Assembly: GCF_040253635.1 (NCBI RefSeq) | Contig: NZ_JBEJGX010000003.1 | Coordinates: 2,046,001 to 2,110,000, forward strand | Direction: 5' to 3' | Source: Streptomyces sp. Edi2 | Lineage (GTDB): Bacteria; Actinomycetota; Actinomycetes; Streptomycetales; Streptomycetaceae | DNA length: 64,000 bases | Shown here: piece by piece, positions 37,413 to 48,494 of the stretch | How the letters are laid out: every line of letters begins with the position of its first letter | Numbering within the stretch: the first letter of the stretch is position 1 | Translations under genes and position numbers: made by a program | Notes under the pieces: generated by a model | Seen by the model: only the letters and a program-made list of their open reading frames with translations | Database searches by the model: none | Told to the model about the DNA's origin: nothing

Positions 37413-38945
37413 TTGTCTGATGCACACGGAGCCAACCCGCTTCGTGACGCCCTGGACCGACGGCTCCCGCGTATCGCGGGGCCGTCGGGCCTGGTGATCT
37501 TTGGCGTCACGGGCGATTTGTCCCGTAAAAAGCTGATGCCCGCCGTCTACGACCTGGCCAACCGCGGTCTGCTGCCACCGGGTTTCTCGCTCGTCGGGTT
37601 CGCCCGCCGGGAGTGGGAACACGAGGACTTCGCGCAGGAGGTGTACGCGGCGGTCAAGGAGCACTCGCGTACGCCGTTCCGCGAGGAGGTCTGGCAGCAG
37701 CTGGTCCAGGGCTGCCGCTTCGTCCAGGGCAACTTCGACGACGACGATGCCTTCGAGACGCTGAAGGAGACGATAAACGAGCTCGACAAGGCCCAGGGCA
37801 CCGGCGGCAACTTCGCCTTCTACCTGTCCGTGCCGCCGAAGTTCTTCCCCAAGGTCGTCCAGCAGCTGAAGAAGCACGGGCTGGCCGACCAGAAGGAGGG
37901 CTCGTGGCGGCGCGCGGTCATCGAGAAGCCCTTCGGTCACAACCTGAAGAGCGCCCAGGAACTCAACCGGATCGTCCATGAGGTCTTCCCGCCCCACGAG
38001 GTCTTCCGGATCGACCACTACCTGGGCAAGGAGACGGTCCAGAACATCCTGGCGCTGCGGTTCGCCAACACGATGTTCGAGCCGCTGTGGAACCGCAGCT
38101 ATGTCGACCACGTCCAGATCACGATGGCCGAGGACATCGGCATCGGCGGCCGGGCCGGCTACTACGACGGCATCGGCGCCGCCCGTGACGTCATCCAGAA
38201 CCACCTCCTCCAGCTGCTCGCGCTGACCACCATGGAGGAGCCCGCCTCCTTCGAGGCGGATGCGCTGGTCGCGGAGAAGACCAAGGTGCTGGGCGCGGTC
38301 CGGCTGCCCAAGGACCTCGGCAAGGAGACGGTCCGCGCGCAGTACGCGGAGGGCTGGCAGGGCGGCGAGAAGGCCGTCGGCTACCTCCAGGAAGACGGCA
38401 TCGACCCCAAGTCGAAGACCGACACCTACGCCGCGATCAAGCTGTCGATCGACAACCGCCGCTGGGCGGGCGTCCCCTTCTACCTGCGCACCGGCAAGCG
38501 TCTCGGCCGGCGGGTCACCGAGATCGCGGTGGTCTTCCAGCGTGCCCCGCACTCCCCCTTCGACCGCACCGCCACCGAGGAACTGGGGCAGAACGCCCTG
38601 GTCATCCGGGTGCAGCCGGACGAGGGCGTGACCGTCAGGTTCGGCTCCAAGGTCCCGGGCACCTCGATGGAGGTACGGGACGTGTCGATGGACTTCGCCT
38701 ACGGCGAGTCCTTCACGGAGTCCAGCCCCGAGGCGTACGAGCGGCTGATCCTCGATGTGCTGCTCGGCGACGCCAACCTCTTCCCTCGTGTGGAGGAGGT
38801 GGAGCAGTCCTGGCGGATCCTCGACCCGATCGAGGAGTACTGGGACAAGCACGGCAGGCCCGCGCAGTACCCGGCGGGCAGCTGGGGCCCCGCCGAGGCG
38901 GACGAAATGCTCGCACGAGACGGACGGAGCTGGCGTCGGCCATGA
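37413..38945 (+). CDS. zwf: Glucose-6-phosphate 1-dehydrogenase
   Basis: A 510-residue enzyme oxidising glucose 6-phosphate with NADP+. The dinucleotide motif is FGVTGDLSRKK (about 31-41), EKPFGHN and the substrate-site RIDHYLGKETVQN are conserved, as are YVDHVQITMAEDIGIGGRAGYYD and PFYLRTGKRL. The start is a TTG (37413) with GGAGGG upstream, six nt after the tal stop. The stop overlaps the opcA ATG by four bases. Confidence 0.96.
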   Translation: MSDAHGANPLRDALDRRLPRIAGPSGLVIFGVTGDLSRKKLMPAVYDLANRGLLPPGFSLVGFARREWEHEDFAQEVYAAVKEHSRTPFREEVWQQLVQGCRFVQGNFDDDDAFETLKETINELDKAQGTGGNFAFYLSVPPKFFPKVVQQLKKHGLADQKEGSWRRAVIEKPFGHNLKSAQELNRIVHEVFPPHEVFRIDHYLGKETVQNILALRFANTMFEPLWNRSYVDHVQITMAEDIGIGGRAGYYDGIGAARDVIQNHLLQLLALTTMEEPASFEADALVAEKTKVLGAVRLPKDLGKETVRAQYAEGWQGGEKAVGYLQEDGIDPKSKTDTYAAIKLSIDNRRWAGVPFYLRTGKRLGRRVTEIAVVFQRAPHSPFDRTATEELGQNALVIRVQPDEGVTVRFGSKVPGTSMEVRDVSMDFAYGESFTESSPEAYERLILDVLLGDANLFPRVEEVEQSWRILDPIEEYWDKHGRPAQYPAGSWGPAEADEMLARDGRSWRRP

Positions 38946-39967
38946 AGATCGATTTGACGGAAACCACGTCCAGCAAGATCAACAAGGCGCTGGTCGAGGG
39001 ACGCCGCGCGATCGGCACCCCGGCCATAGGCATGGTGCTCACCCTCGTCATCGTCACCGACGAGGAGAACGCCTACGACGCGCTGAAGGCGGCCAACGAC
39101 GCCTCGCGTGAGCACCCCTCGCGCACCCTCGTCGTCATCAAGCGGGTCAGCCGGTCGCCGCGCGACCGCGCCAAGGCCCGCCTCGACGCCGAGGTGCGGC
39201 TCGGCACGGACGCCGGCACCGGCGAGACGGTCATACTCCGGCTCTACGGCGATGTGATCGACCACGCCCAGTCGGTGGTGCTCCCGCTGCTGCTGCCGGA
39301 TGCACCGGTCGTGGTCTGGTGGGCGGTGAACGCCCCGCTGGACCCGGCCAAGGACCCGCTCGGCGCGCTGGCCCAGCGCCGGGTGACCGATGCCTACGCC
39401 GCCGAGGAGCCCATCGCGGAGCTGGCGGCGCGCGCGGACACCTACACCCCCGGCGACACCGATCTGGCCTGGGCCCGCATCACGCCCTGGCGCTCGATGC
39501 TGGCGGCGGCGCTCGACCAGGCCCCGTGCACGGTGACCTCGGCCGAGGTCACCGGCGAGGAGTTCAACCCCAGCTGCGAACTGCTCGCCATGTGGCTGGC
39601 CGACCGGCTGCAGGTCCCGGTCACCCGCAAGGTGTCCGGCGGCCCGGGTCTGACGGCCGCACGGATGGAGTCCAGCACCGGCGCGATCGTGCTGGACCGC
39701 CCGGACGGCTCGCTGGCCACGCTTTCGATGCACGGCCAGCCCGACCGCGCGGTGGCGCTCAAGCGGCGGGACACCGCCGAGCTGCTGGCCGAGGAGCTGC
39801 GCCGGCTCGACCCGGACGAGATCTACGCCGCCGCCCTGAAGTACGGCGTGGACCGGATCGGTGACGGCACGGACGGCCGGCCGGCCGGCGGGGAGCCGGA
39901 CGCCGGCAAGGACGCGCCGGCCAAGCCCGCGGCGAAGAAGGCGGCCAAGAAGGCAGCCGCCAAGTGA
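38942..39967 (+). CDS. opcA: Glucose-6-phosphate dehydrogenase assembly protein OpcA
   Basis: OpcA activates or helps assemble G6PDH. The 341-residue protein has the family features RTLVVIKRVSR, LRLYGDVIDHAQSVVLPLLLPDAPVVVWW, ARITPWRSMLAAAL and EFNPSCELLAMWLADRL. Beyond the domain is a disordered tail ending AKPAAKKAAKKAAAK, histone-H1-like in composition. The gene is coupled on both sides by four-base overlaps (ATGA with zwf, GTGA with pgl), consistent with stoichiometric synthesis. Confidence 0.95.
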   Translation: MKIDLTETTSSKINKALVEGRRAIGTPAIGMVLTLVIVTDEENAYDALKAANDASREHPSRTLVVIKRVSRSPRDRAKARLDAEVRLGTDAGTGETVILRLYGDVIDHAQSVVLPLLLPDAPVVVWWAVNAPLDPAKDPLGALAQRRVTDAYAAEEPIAELAARADTYTPGDTDLAWARITPWRSMLAAALDQAPCTVTSAEVTGEEFNPSCELLAMWLADRLQVPVTRKVSGGPGLTAARMESSTGAIVLDRPDGSLATLSMHGQPDRAVALKRRDTAELLAEELRRLDPDEIYAAALKYGVDRIGDGTDGRPAGGEPDAGKDAPAKPAAKKAAKKAAAK

Positions 39968-40746
39968 GCGCTCCTCAGGTCGTCGTCCACCGCGACAAGG
40001 AGCTGATGGCCAAGGCCGCGGCGGCCCGGCTGATCACGAAGATCGTGGATGCCCAGGCCGCCCGCGGCTTCGCCTCCGTCGTCCTGACCGGCGGGCGCAA
40101 CGGCAACGGGCTGCTCGCGGCCCTCGCCGAGGCGCCCGCCCGCGACGCCGTGGACTGGTCCCGGCTCGACCTGTGGTGGGGCGACGAGCGGTTCCTGCCG
40201 GACGGCGATCCGGAGCGCAACTACACCCAGGCCCGGCAGGTGCTGCTGGACAGCGTCCCGCTGGACCCGGCCCGGGTGCACCCCATGCCCCCGTCGGACG
40301 GCCCGTACGGCAATGATGCCGACGCCGCCGCCGAGGCGTACGCGGCCGAACTGGCCGCCGCGGCAGGCCCCGAGGACCACGGGCCGGTGCCCTCCTTCGA
40401 CGTCCTGCTGCTGGGTGTCGGCCCGGACACCCATGTGGCCTCGCTCTTCCCCGAGCTGCCTGCCGTCCACGAGCAGGAACGGACGGTGGTGGGGGTGCAC
40501 GGCGCCCCCAAGCCGCCGCCCACCCGCACCTCGCTGACCCTGCCCGCGATCCGCGCGGCACGGGAGGTCTGGCTGCTGGCGGCCGGTGAGGACAAGGCCA
40601 ACGCCGCGGCCATCGCGCTCTCCGGCGCCGGAGAGGTCCAGGCTCCGGCGGCCGGCGCACGGGGCCGCAGCCGGACCCTGTGGCTGCTGGACGGGGCGGC
40701 GGCGGCTCAACTGCCGCGTGGCCTCTACCCGCCGGCGTCGGCCTGA
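39964..40746 (+). CDS. pgl: 6-phosphogluconolactonase
   Basis: A 260-residue DevB-type lactonase hydrolysing 6-phosphogluconolactone. The pattern VVLTGGRNG, DLWWGDERFLPDGDPERN, FDVLLLGVGPDTHVASLFP and RTSLTLPAIRAAREVWLLAAGEDKA is typical. GTG start, coupled to opcA by GTGA. Last gene of the operon before the 40762 hairpin. Confidence 0.95.
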   Translation: MSAPQVVVHRDKELMAKAAAARLITKIVDAQAARGFASVVLTGGRNGNGLLAALAEAPARDAVDWSRLDLWWGDERFLPDGDPERNYTQARQVLLDSVPLDPARVHPMPPSDGPYGNDADAAAEAYAAELAAAAGPEDHGPVPSFDVLLLGVGPDTHVASLFPELPAVHEQERTVVGVHGAPKPPPTRTSLTLPAIRAAREVWLLAAGEDKANAAAIALSGAGEVQAPAAGARGRSRTLWLLDGAAAAQLPRGLYPPASA

Positions 40747-40761
40747 ACGCCCAGCAGGAGC

Positions 40762-40813
40762 CGATGCCTAAGGCCCCGCACCCCGAAGAGGGGGTGCGGG
40801 GCCTTAGGCATCG
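40762..40813. terminator. 23-bp perfect hairpin between pgl and pgi
   Basis: Arms at 40762-40784 and 40791-40813 pair perfectly around GAAGAG. It lies 15 nt past the pgl stop and 65 nt past the pgi stop on the other strand, so it can serve both convergent operons. No T-run on either side. Confidence 0.88.
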
Positions 40814-40878
40814 CCGTGGTCACCGGGCGGAGCCGCCGGTGATCCCGGCGGCTCCGGTGATCCCGGTGATCTTGGCCA

Positions 40879-42540
40879 TCAACGCCCGCGCAGCTCCCGG
40901 TACTTGGCGACCAGGCCGGCCGTGGAGGCATCGAGGCCCGGCACCTCGGCGCCCTCCGTCAGGGCCGGTTCGACGCGCTTGGCCAGGACCTTGCCCAGCT
41001 CCACGCCCCACTGGTCGAAGGAGTCGATGTTCCAGACCGCGCCCTGGACGAACACCTTGTGCTCGTAGAGCGCGATCAACTGACCCAGCACGGACGGGCT
41101 GAGTTCACCGGCCAGGACGGTGGTGGTGGGCCGGTTGCCCGGGAAGGTCTTGTGCGGCACAAGTTCCTCGGCCACGCCCTCGGCACGCACCTCCTCGGGC
41201 GTCTTGCCGAAGGCCAGCGCCTGGCCCTGGGCGAACAGGTTGGCCATCAGCAGGTCGTGCTGGGCGACCAGGCCCGGCGGCAGATCGTCGACCGGCCGGG
41301 CGAAACCGATGAAGTCGGCCGGGATCATCTTCGTGCCCTGATGGAGCAGCTGGTAGTAGGCGTGCTGGCCGTTCGTGCCGGGCGTGCCCCAGACGACGGG
41401 GCCGGTCTGCCAGCCGACCCGGTGGCCCTCGCGGTCCACGGACTTGCCGTTGGACTCCATGTCCAGCTGCTGCAGATAGGCGGTGAACTTGGAGAGGTAG
41501 TGGCTGTAAGGCAGCACGGCATGCGACTGGGCGTCCCAGAAGTTGCCGTACCAGATGCCGAGCAGACCCATCAGCAGCGGTGCGTTCTCCTCCGGCGGGG
41601 CGCTGCGGAAGTGCTCGTCGACGAGGTGGAAGCCGGCCAGCATCTCGCGGAAGTGCTCCGGTCCGATCGCGACCATCAGCGACAGTCCGATGGCGGAGTC
41701 GTAGGAGTAGCGGCCGCCGACCCAGTCCCAGAACTCGAACATGTTGTCCGTGTCGATGCCGAACTCCGCGACCTTGCCGGCGTTGGTCGACACCGCCACG
41801 AAGTGCTTGGCGACGGCCTCCGTCCCGGCACCGAGACCGGTCAGCAGCCAGTCGCGCGCCGAGGTGGCGTTGGTGATGGTCTCGATGGTGGTGAAGGTCT
41901 TCGAGGCGACGATGAACAGCGTCTCGGCCGGGTCCAGATCGCGGACCGCCTCATGCAGGTCGGCGCCGTCCACATTGGAGACGAAGCGGAACTGCATGTC
42001 CCGGTGGGTGAAGGCGCGCAGCGCCTCGTACGCCATCGCCGGGCCCAGGTCCGAGCCGCCGATACCGATGTTGACGACGGTCTTGATGCGCTTGCCGGTG
42101 TGGCCCTTCCAGTCGCCGGAGCGGATCCGGTCGGCGAAGGTCCCCATCCTCGTCAGGACGTGGTGCACCCCGGGGACGACGTTCTCGCCGTCGCTCTTGA
42201 TGGCCTCGGAGGCGGGGGCGCGCAGCGCGACGTGCAGGACGGAGCGCCGCTCGGTGATATTGATCTTCTCCCCGCGGAACATCGCGTCCCGCAGCTCGGC
42301 CACGCCCCGCGCCGCGGCCAGGTCGCGCAGCAGCCCCAGCGTCTCGTCGGTGACCAGATGCTTGGAGTAGTCCAGGTGCAGATCGCCGACCTGGAGGGTG
42401 TAGCGCTCGGCGCGTCCCGGATCCCGCTCGAACAGCTCGCGCAGATGCACCTGCGCCAGCTGCTCCCGGTGCTTGCTCAGCGCGGTCCACTCAGGCAACT
42501 GATCGAGCCTGCTGCGGCCTTCTGCGTTCATCTCGGACAT
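40879..42540 (-). CDS. pgi: Glucose-6-phosphate isomerase
   Basis: A 553-residue enzyme of the large bacterial type interconverting glucose 6-phosphate and fructose 6-phosphate. [46 protein letters not shown], the signature-region [30 protein letters not shown] and [14 protein letters not shown] are present. ATG 42540. It is convergent with the pentose phosphate operon. Confidence 0.97.
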   Translation of the reverse strand: MSEMNAEGRSRLDQLPEWTALSKHREQLAQVHLRELFERDPGRAERYTLQVGDLHLDYSKHLVTDETLGLLRDLAAARGVAELRDAMFRGEKINITERRSVLHVALRAPASEAIKSDGENVVPGVHHVLTRMGTFADRIRSGDWKGHTGKRIKTVVNIGIGGSDLGPAMAYEALRAFTHRDMQFRFVSNVDGADLHEAVRDLDPAETLFIVASKTFTTIETITNATSARDWLLTGLGAGTEAVAKHFVAVSTNAGKVAEFGIDTDNMFEFWDWVGGRYSYDSAIGLSLMVAIGPEHFREMLAGFHLVDEHFRSAPPEENAPLLMGLLGIWYGNFWDAQSHAVLPYSHYLSKFTAYLQQLDMESNGKSVDREGHRVGWQTGPVVWGTPGTNGQHAYYQLLHQGTKMIPADFIGFARPVDDLPPGLVAQHDLLMANLFAQGQALAFGKTPEEVRAEGVAEELVPHKTFPGNRPTTTVLAGELSPSVLGQLIALYEHKVFVQGAVWNIDSFDQWGVELGKVLAKRVEPALTEGAEVPGLDASTAGLVAKYRELRGR

Positions 42541-42599
42541 CAGCCTTCTTCATCTCGTACCGGCCCCGCCGTCTCCCAACCTAATTGATCAGCGCGCGG

Positions 42600-42640
42600 T
42601 GGGGGCACTCCCACTCGAGCGAAGCCGAGGGTGGGGGAAG
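42600..42640. repeat. Interspersed hairpin element between pgi and MFS gene
   Basis: TGGGGGCACTCCCACTCGAG, then CGAAGCCGAGGGTGGGGG, forms an imperfect stem (CCCACTCG with CGAGGGTGGG). From memory, near-identical sequences recur between genes in many Streptomyces chromosomes. Confidence 0.6.
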
Positions 42641-42659
42641 GTATCTGTCCACCGCCGGA

Positions 42660-43988
42660 TCAGGGGGTGTCGGGGGCCTGAAGAACAGGTATCAGCGCGA
42701 CGGCGCCCAGGGCCAGCAGGGCTGCGGCCAGCAGCGCCGGGCTGCGGGGACCGTACAGCCCGGCGACCGCGCCGCCGAGGAGCGCGCCGAGCGGTGTGCC
42801 GGCGACGGAGACGGTGCGGAACGCGGCGCTGATCCTGCCGAGCATCCCGGCCGGGCTGCGCTGTTGTACGACGGTGGCTTCCAGGACGTTGATCACCATG
42901 GAGGCGAAGCCGAACAGGCCCAGGAAGAGGGCCGCGGCGGCCGGTGAGCGCAGCGTCCCGAGGCCCACCAGCATCACGGTCTGGAGCACTCCGGCGACCA
43001 GCAGGGCGGGGCCGCCGCCCCCGGCCGCGGCGATCGCCCGCCGCGCGAGGAGGCCGCCCAGCACCATCCCGATGCCGTACCCGGTCGTCACGAGCGCATA
43101 GCCGAAATCCCCGGCGCCCAGCCACCTCTTGACGACCACCACCAGGGTCGCGACCAGCGCGCCGAGGCCGATATTGCCCAGCGCCACCGACAGGCAGAGG
43201 GCACGCAGCACCCGGTCGCGCCACAACTGCCGTATTCCCTCGGCGATGTCGTGCCGCAGGGTGCGTCCCGCGACGGCCGGACGGGCGGCCGGCGGGCCGG
43301 TGCGCAGGGAGGCGACGAGAGCGGCAGCAAGGAAGTAGGTGACCGCGTCGGCCAGGAACGGGAGCGCGGCGCCGAGCGCGATGAGCACCGGAGCGAGCGG
43401 CCCGCCGATGAACCGCCCGGCCACCTCCTGACAGGTCATCAAGCGTGCGTTGGCGAGCCCCAGCTTCTCCTGGGGCACCACCGTGGGCAGCAGGGCCGTG
43501 GCGGCGTTGTCGAAGAGCGTCTGGAGGGTGGTGAGCGCGAAGGAGAGCGCGAGCAGCAGCCCGATCCCCACCCGGTCGAGCGCCACGGCCAGGGCGAAGC
43601 CGGCCATCAGCAGCCCGCGCAGCACATCGACCGCCCACATCGCCCGCCGCTGGTCCAAACGGTCCGCCACCGCGCCGCCCACCAGCCCGAAGAGCAGCCA
43701 GGGAACGAAGCCGCAGGCGGTGACGAGCGAGATCAGCAGCGGGGAACCGGTCAGGGTGTAGGCGAGCAGCGGCAGCGCCGTGCCGCGCAGGGCGTCACCG
43801 AAGCGGGAGACGGCGGCGGCGCCGCACAGCCGGCCGAAACCACCGCCCCGGGCGAGCGCGCCGGCTCCTGCCGCACGGCCGCTGTCCGCGTCCCCCTTCG
43901 TGTCCCCCTTTGTGCCCCTCGCCGCGCCCGTTCCCCTGCCCGTCCCCGTCCCCGTGACCGCGTCCGCGCTTGCTTTCCTGCGTGCCAT
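42660..43988 (-). CDS. MFS transporter
   Basis: A 442-residue major-facilitator protein with about twelve helices. The loop 2-3 motif is GGAVADRLDQRRAM and the fold resembles enterobactin-exporter/macrolide-efflux-like MFS proteins (LPTVVPQEKLGLANARLMTCQEVAGRFIGGPLAPVLI). The first 50 residues are a Gly/Thr/Arg/Asp low-complexity stretch (TGTGTGRGTGAARGTKGDTKGD), unlike typical MFS N termini; a later start is possible but no good ribosome site was seen. Substrate unknown. Confidence 0.88.
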   Translation of the reverse strand: MARRKASADAVTGTGTGRGTGAARGTKGDTKGDADSGRAAGAGALARGGGFGRLCGAAAVSRFGDALRGTALPLLAYTLTGSPLLISLVTACGFVPWLLFGLVGGAVADRLDQRRAMWAVDVLRGLLMAGFALAVALDRVGIGLLLALSFALTTLQTLFDNAATALLPTVVPQEKLGLANARLMTCQEVAGRFIGGPLAPVLIALGAALPFLADAVTYFLAAALVASLRTGPPAARPAVAGRTLRHDIAEGIRQLWRDRVLRALCLSVALGNIGLGALVATLVVVVKRWLGAGDFGYALVTTGYGIGMVLGGLLARRAIAAAGGGGPALLVAGVLQTVMLVGLGTLRSPAAAALFLGLFGFASMVINVLEATVVQQRSPAGMLGRISAAFRTVSVAGTPLGALLGGAVAGLYGPRSPALLAAALLALGAVALIPVLQAPDTP

Positions 43989-44202
43989 CCCGCCCCGTCC
44001 CCCGTTCGCTTCATGCGCCTACGGAAAACGGTACGGGCGACCACTGACAGTGGCCCTCGGGCAACTTCCCCATCCGCTGCCTCAGATGCGGCCGGTGCGC
44101 CGGTGCGGCAGGTGGCAGGTGCGTGCGGCCGGTCGCAGAACGGACGTGGTCCGGGCGCGGACCGGGCCCGGAACGGGCGCGCCTCGCGAAGGCCTACCAA
44201 CG

Positions 44203-44250
44203 CGGTCGGCCCGGCCGGAGGGGGTGCGTCCCCTCCGGCCGGGCCGACCG
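44203..44250 (-). terminator. 21-bp hairpin downstream of the RbpA-family gene
   Basis: A perfect 21-nt-arm stem (44203-44223 with 44230-44250) and 6-nt loop, 15 nt after the stop. No T-run. Confidence 0.82.
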
Positions 44251-44265
44251 AGATGAGCTGGTCCG

Positions 44266-44601
44266 TCAGATTTCACCGCGGAGCTTGGCAAGCGCCTCCG
44301 CGAGGATCGCCTCACCGTCGGCGTCGCTGCGGCGCTCCCGGACGTAGGCGAGGTGGGTCTTGTAGGGCTCGGTGCGCGGCGGGTCCGGCGGGCTGTCCCG
44401 GTCCTTGCCTGCCGGGAAACCACAGCGCGGGCAGTCCCAGGTGTCAGGAACCTGCGCGTCGCCGGCGAAGCTGGGCTGCGTCTCGTGCCCGTTGGAGCAC
44501 CAGAAGGAGATGCGGGTGCGCGGCGCGGACTCGCCGCGCTCGGCCTCCCCCATCGGCCCCGCCCCGACCCGACTTCCTCGGATCGCGTTGCCACTTGCCA
44601 C
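44266..44601 (-). CDS. rbpA: RbpA-family RNA polymerase-binding protein
   Basis: A 111-residue regulator of the RbpA family, which binds principal sigma factors and RNA polymerase to stabilise open complexes in actinobacteria. The zinc-site-like residues are C35, H39 (FWCSNGHE), C57 and C60 (WDCPRCGFP). The tail EPYKTHLAYVRERRSDADGEAILAEALAKLRG is the sigma-interacting region. It differs from the other Streptomyces RbpA type (MSERALRGTRL), so it may be the paralogue called RbpB. GTG 44601 has AGGGAG at 8 nt. A SigR-like promoter lies upstream. Confidence 0.88.
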   Translation of the reverse strand: MASGNAIRGSRVGAGPMGEAERGESAPRTRISFWCSNGHETQPSFAGDAQVPDTWDCPRCGFPAGKDRDSPPDPPRTEPYKTHLAYVRERRSDADGEAILAEALAKLRGEI

Positions 44602-44682
44602 GGTTGTAACTCCCTGCGTCATGGTGCTGCACAGCCTCTCGCAGCAGCTGGGCTGCGGAACGCCCCAGTCTACGTAAGGCCC

Positions 44683-44710
44683 AACGCGCGTCCAGTGGCT
44701 GGAGTTACCC
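44683..44710 (-). promoter_or_regulatory. SigR-like promoter for the RbpA-family gene
   Basis: On the minus strand GGGTAAC is followed after exactly 18 nt by GTT. The thiol-oxidative-stress sigma factor SigR recognises GGGAAT-type -35 and GTT -10 boxes with about 18-nt spacing, and rbpA is a known SigR target in S. coelicolor. The site lies about 80 nt before the start codon. Confidence 0.55.
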
Positions 44711-44756
44711 GTCCGAGGACGCCTCCCTCATGATAGGCCGCGCCTCCGACGCATTG

Positions 44757-44993
44757 TCAGTTGCCGAGCTTCATCAGGATGCCGAGCACGACGATGCAGG
44801 CGAACCACAGCAGACCGATCACGATGGTGATGCGGTCGAGGTTCCGCTCGGCGACCGAGGAGCCACCGACCGAGGACTGCATGCCGCCACCGAACATGTC
44901 GGACAGGCCGCCGCCCTTCCCCTTGTGCATGAGCACCAGCATCATCAGCAGCAGGCTGAAGACGATGAGGGCGATCGAGAACCCGATGACCAC
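44757..44993 (-). CDS. secG: Preprotein translocase subunit SecG
   Basis: A 78-residue inner-membrane protein with two helices (GFSIALIVFSLLLMMLVLM and ITIVIGLLWFACIVVLGILM) flanking the conserved HKGKGGGLSDMFGGG loop. It stimulates SecYEG-dependent export. GTG start. The position downstream of tpiA is the usual actinobacterial order gap-pgk-tpiA-secG. Confidence 0.95.
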   Translation of the reverse strand: MVIGFSIALIVFSLLLMMLVLMHKGKGGGLSDMFGGGMQSSVGGSSVAERNLDRITIVIGLLWFACIVVLGILMKLGN

Positions 44994-45059
44994 GGCTGGA
45001 CCAACTCTCTAGGACTGACGGACGGAAGTAAGGATCACGATATCGGTAACAAATGGTGC

Positions 45060-45097
45060 GGGGCCGGGGACGGTGCTGCTGCACCGGTCCCGGCCCC
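45060..45097 (-). terminator. Hairpin between tpiA and secG
   Basis: Arms 45060-45076 and 45081-45097 pair with a short internal mismatch around TGCT, about 38 nt past the tpiA stop. It may attenuate read-through into secG. Confidence 0.65.
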
Positions 45098-45134
45098 GAC
45101 AGGGTACGACGAGGGCTCCCCCTCGTCATAGCTG

Positions 45135-45911
<777 letters not shown>

Positions 45912-45916
45912 GTTGT

Positions 45917-47119
45917 TCAGTCCTCCAGAGCGGCGAGGCCGGGCAGCGTCTTGCCTTCGAGGTATTCGAGGCTGGCGCCGCCGCCGGTCGAAATATGGCC
46001 GAATGCATTCTCGTCGAAGCCCAGCTGGCGAACGGCGGCGGCCGAATCACCGCCACCGACGACGGTGAAGGCGTCCGAGTCCAGCAGCCCCTTCGCGACG
46101 GCCGCGGTGCCGCCGGCGTAGTCGGGGTGCTCGAAGACGCCCATCGGGCCGTTCCAGAAGACAGTGGCCGCGTCGGCGAGCTTCGCGGCGTAGAGCTCGC
46201 GGGTCTTCGGGCCGATGTCCAGGCCCTCCTTGTCGGCCGGGATGGCGTCCGCGGCGACGGTCTCGGGGTGGGCCGGGGCCTTGGTCTTCAGGTCAGGGAA
46301 CTCGGACGACACCAGGACGTCGACGGGGAGGACGAACTCCACACCGCGCTTCTCGGCCCGCGCCAGGTACTCCAGGCAGGCCGGGACCTGGTCCTCCTGG
46401 AGCAGCGAGATGCCGACCTCGTGGCCCTTGGCCTTGAGGAAGGTGTACGCCATGCCGCCGCCGACCAGGATGCGGTCGGCCTTCTCGATCAGCTGGTCGA
46501 TGACGGCGAGCTTGTCGGAGACCTTGGCGCCGCCGAGCACGACGGCGTAGGGGCGCTTGACGTCCTCGGTGAGCTTCTTCAGGACGCGCAGCTCGGCGGC
46601 GATCAGATCGCCGACGGCGTGCGGAAGGCGCCGGGGCAGGTCGTAGACGGAGGCGTGCTTGCGGTGCACGGCACCGAATCCGTCGCCCACGTACAGGTCC
46701 GCGAGGGCGGCGAGACGGTCGGCGAAGGCGGCGCGCTCGGCGTCGTCCTTGCTGGTCTCGCCGGCGTTGAAGCGAAGGTTCTCCAGCACGGCCACCTGGC
46801 CGTTGGCCAGCGCGGCCGTCACGGACGCGGCGGACTCACCGACCGTGTCGGTCGCGAACGCCACGGTCTGCCCGAGGATTTCCCCGAGGCGCTCGGCGGC
46901 GGGGGCCAGCGAGAAGGCCGGGTCCGGGGCGCCCTTGGGACGGCCCAGGTGGGAGGCGACGATCACCTTGGCGCCGCGCTCGACGAGCTTGGCGATCGTC
47001 GGGGCGACGGCGCGGATCCGGCCGTCGTCGGTGATGGTGGTGCCGTCCAGCGGCACATTCAGGTCGGCGCGGACAAAGACCCGCTTACCGTCCACCTGGA
47101 GGTCGTCGATCGTCTTCAT
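45917..47119 (-). CDS. pgk: Phosphoglycerate kinase
   Basis: A 400-residue kinase of lower glycolysis. [56 protein letters not shown], and [12 protein letters not shown] with [15 protein letters not shown] cover both domains. ATG 47119 (MKTIDD) has GGAG 9 nt upstream; the frame continues to 47137 without a better start. A stem-loop separates it from gap. Confidence 0.96.
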   Translation of the reverse strand: MKTIDDLQVDGKRVFVRADLNVPLDGTTITDDGRIRAVAPTIAKLVERGAKVIVASHLGRPKGAPDPAFSLAPAAERLGEILGQTVAFATDTVGESAASVTAALANGQVAVLENLRFNAGETSKDDAERAAFADRLAALADLYVGDGFGAVHRKHASVYDLPRRLPHAVGDLIAAELRVLKKLTEDVKRPYAVVLGGAKVSDKLAVIDQLIEKADRILVGGGMAYTFLKAKGHEVGISLLQEDQVPACLEYLARAEKRGVEFVLPVDVLVSSEFPDLKTKAPAHPETVAADAIPADKEGLDIGPKTRELYAAKLADAATVFWNGPMGVFEHPDYAGGTAAVAKGLLDSDAFTVVGGGDSAAAVRQLGFDENAFGHISTGGGASLEYLEGKTLPGLAALED

Positions 47120-47157
47120 GAGGAATGACTCCATCACATGGGTCGGTCGGTCGCGGA

Positions 47158-47199
47158 ACGGGGCTCGTGCGACGCCTCATCGCGTCACACGAGCCCCGT
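47158..47199 (-). terminator. Two-part stem-loop between gap and pgk
   Basis: ACGGGGCTCGTG (47158-47169) pairs with 47188-47199, and an inner GACGC/GCGTC stem closes the loop. It lies in the 115-nt gap-pgk spacer, about 36 nt after the gap stop. It may lower read-through or protect the gap mRNA 3' end. Confidence 0.6.
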
Positions 47200-47234
47200 C
47201 CCCACATCTCGGTGTCCCGGGTGTCAGCCAGGGA

Positions 47235-48401
<1,167 letters not shown>

Positions 48402-48436
48402 TTACGCGCCCCCGCGGCGCCCCTGCACACAGCGGC

Positions 48437-48469
48437 GCCCCCGGCGCCCAATACGGGCGCCGGGGGCGT
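48437..48469 (-). terminator. Hairpin downstream of whiA
   Basis: A perfect 14-bp stem (48437-48450 with 48456-48469) with AATAC loop, 25 nt past the whiA stop. It ends the uvrC-rapZ-yvcK-whiA operon before the gap promoter. Confidence 0.82.
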
Positions 48470-48494
48470 AGACGAGGGAGGACCGGGCTCCGTT

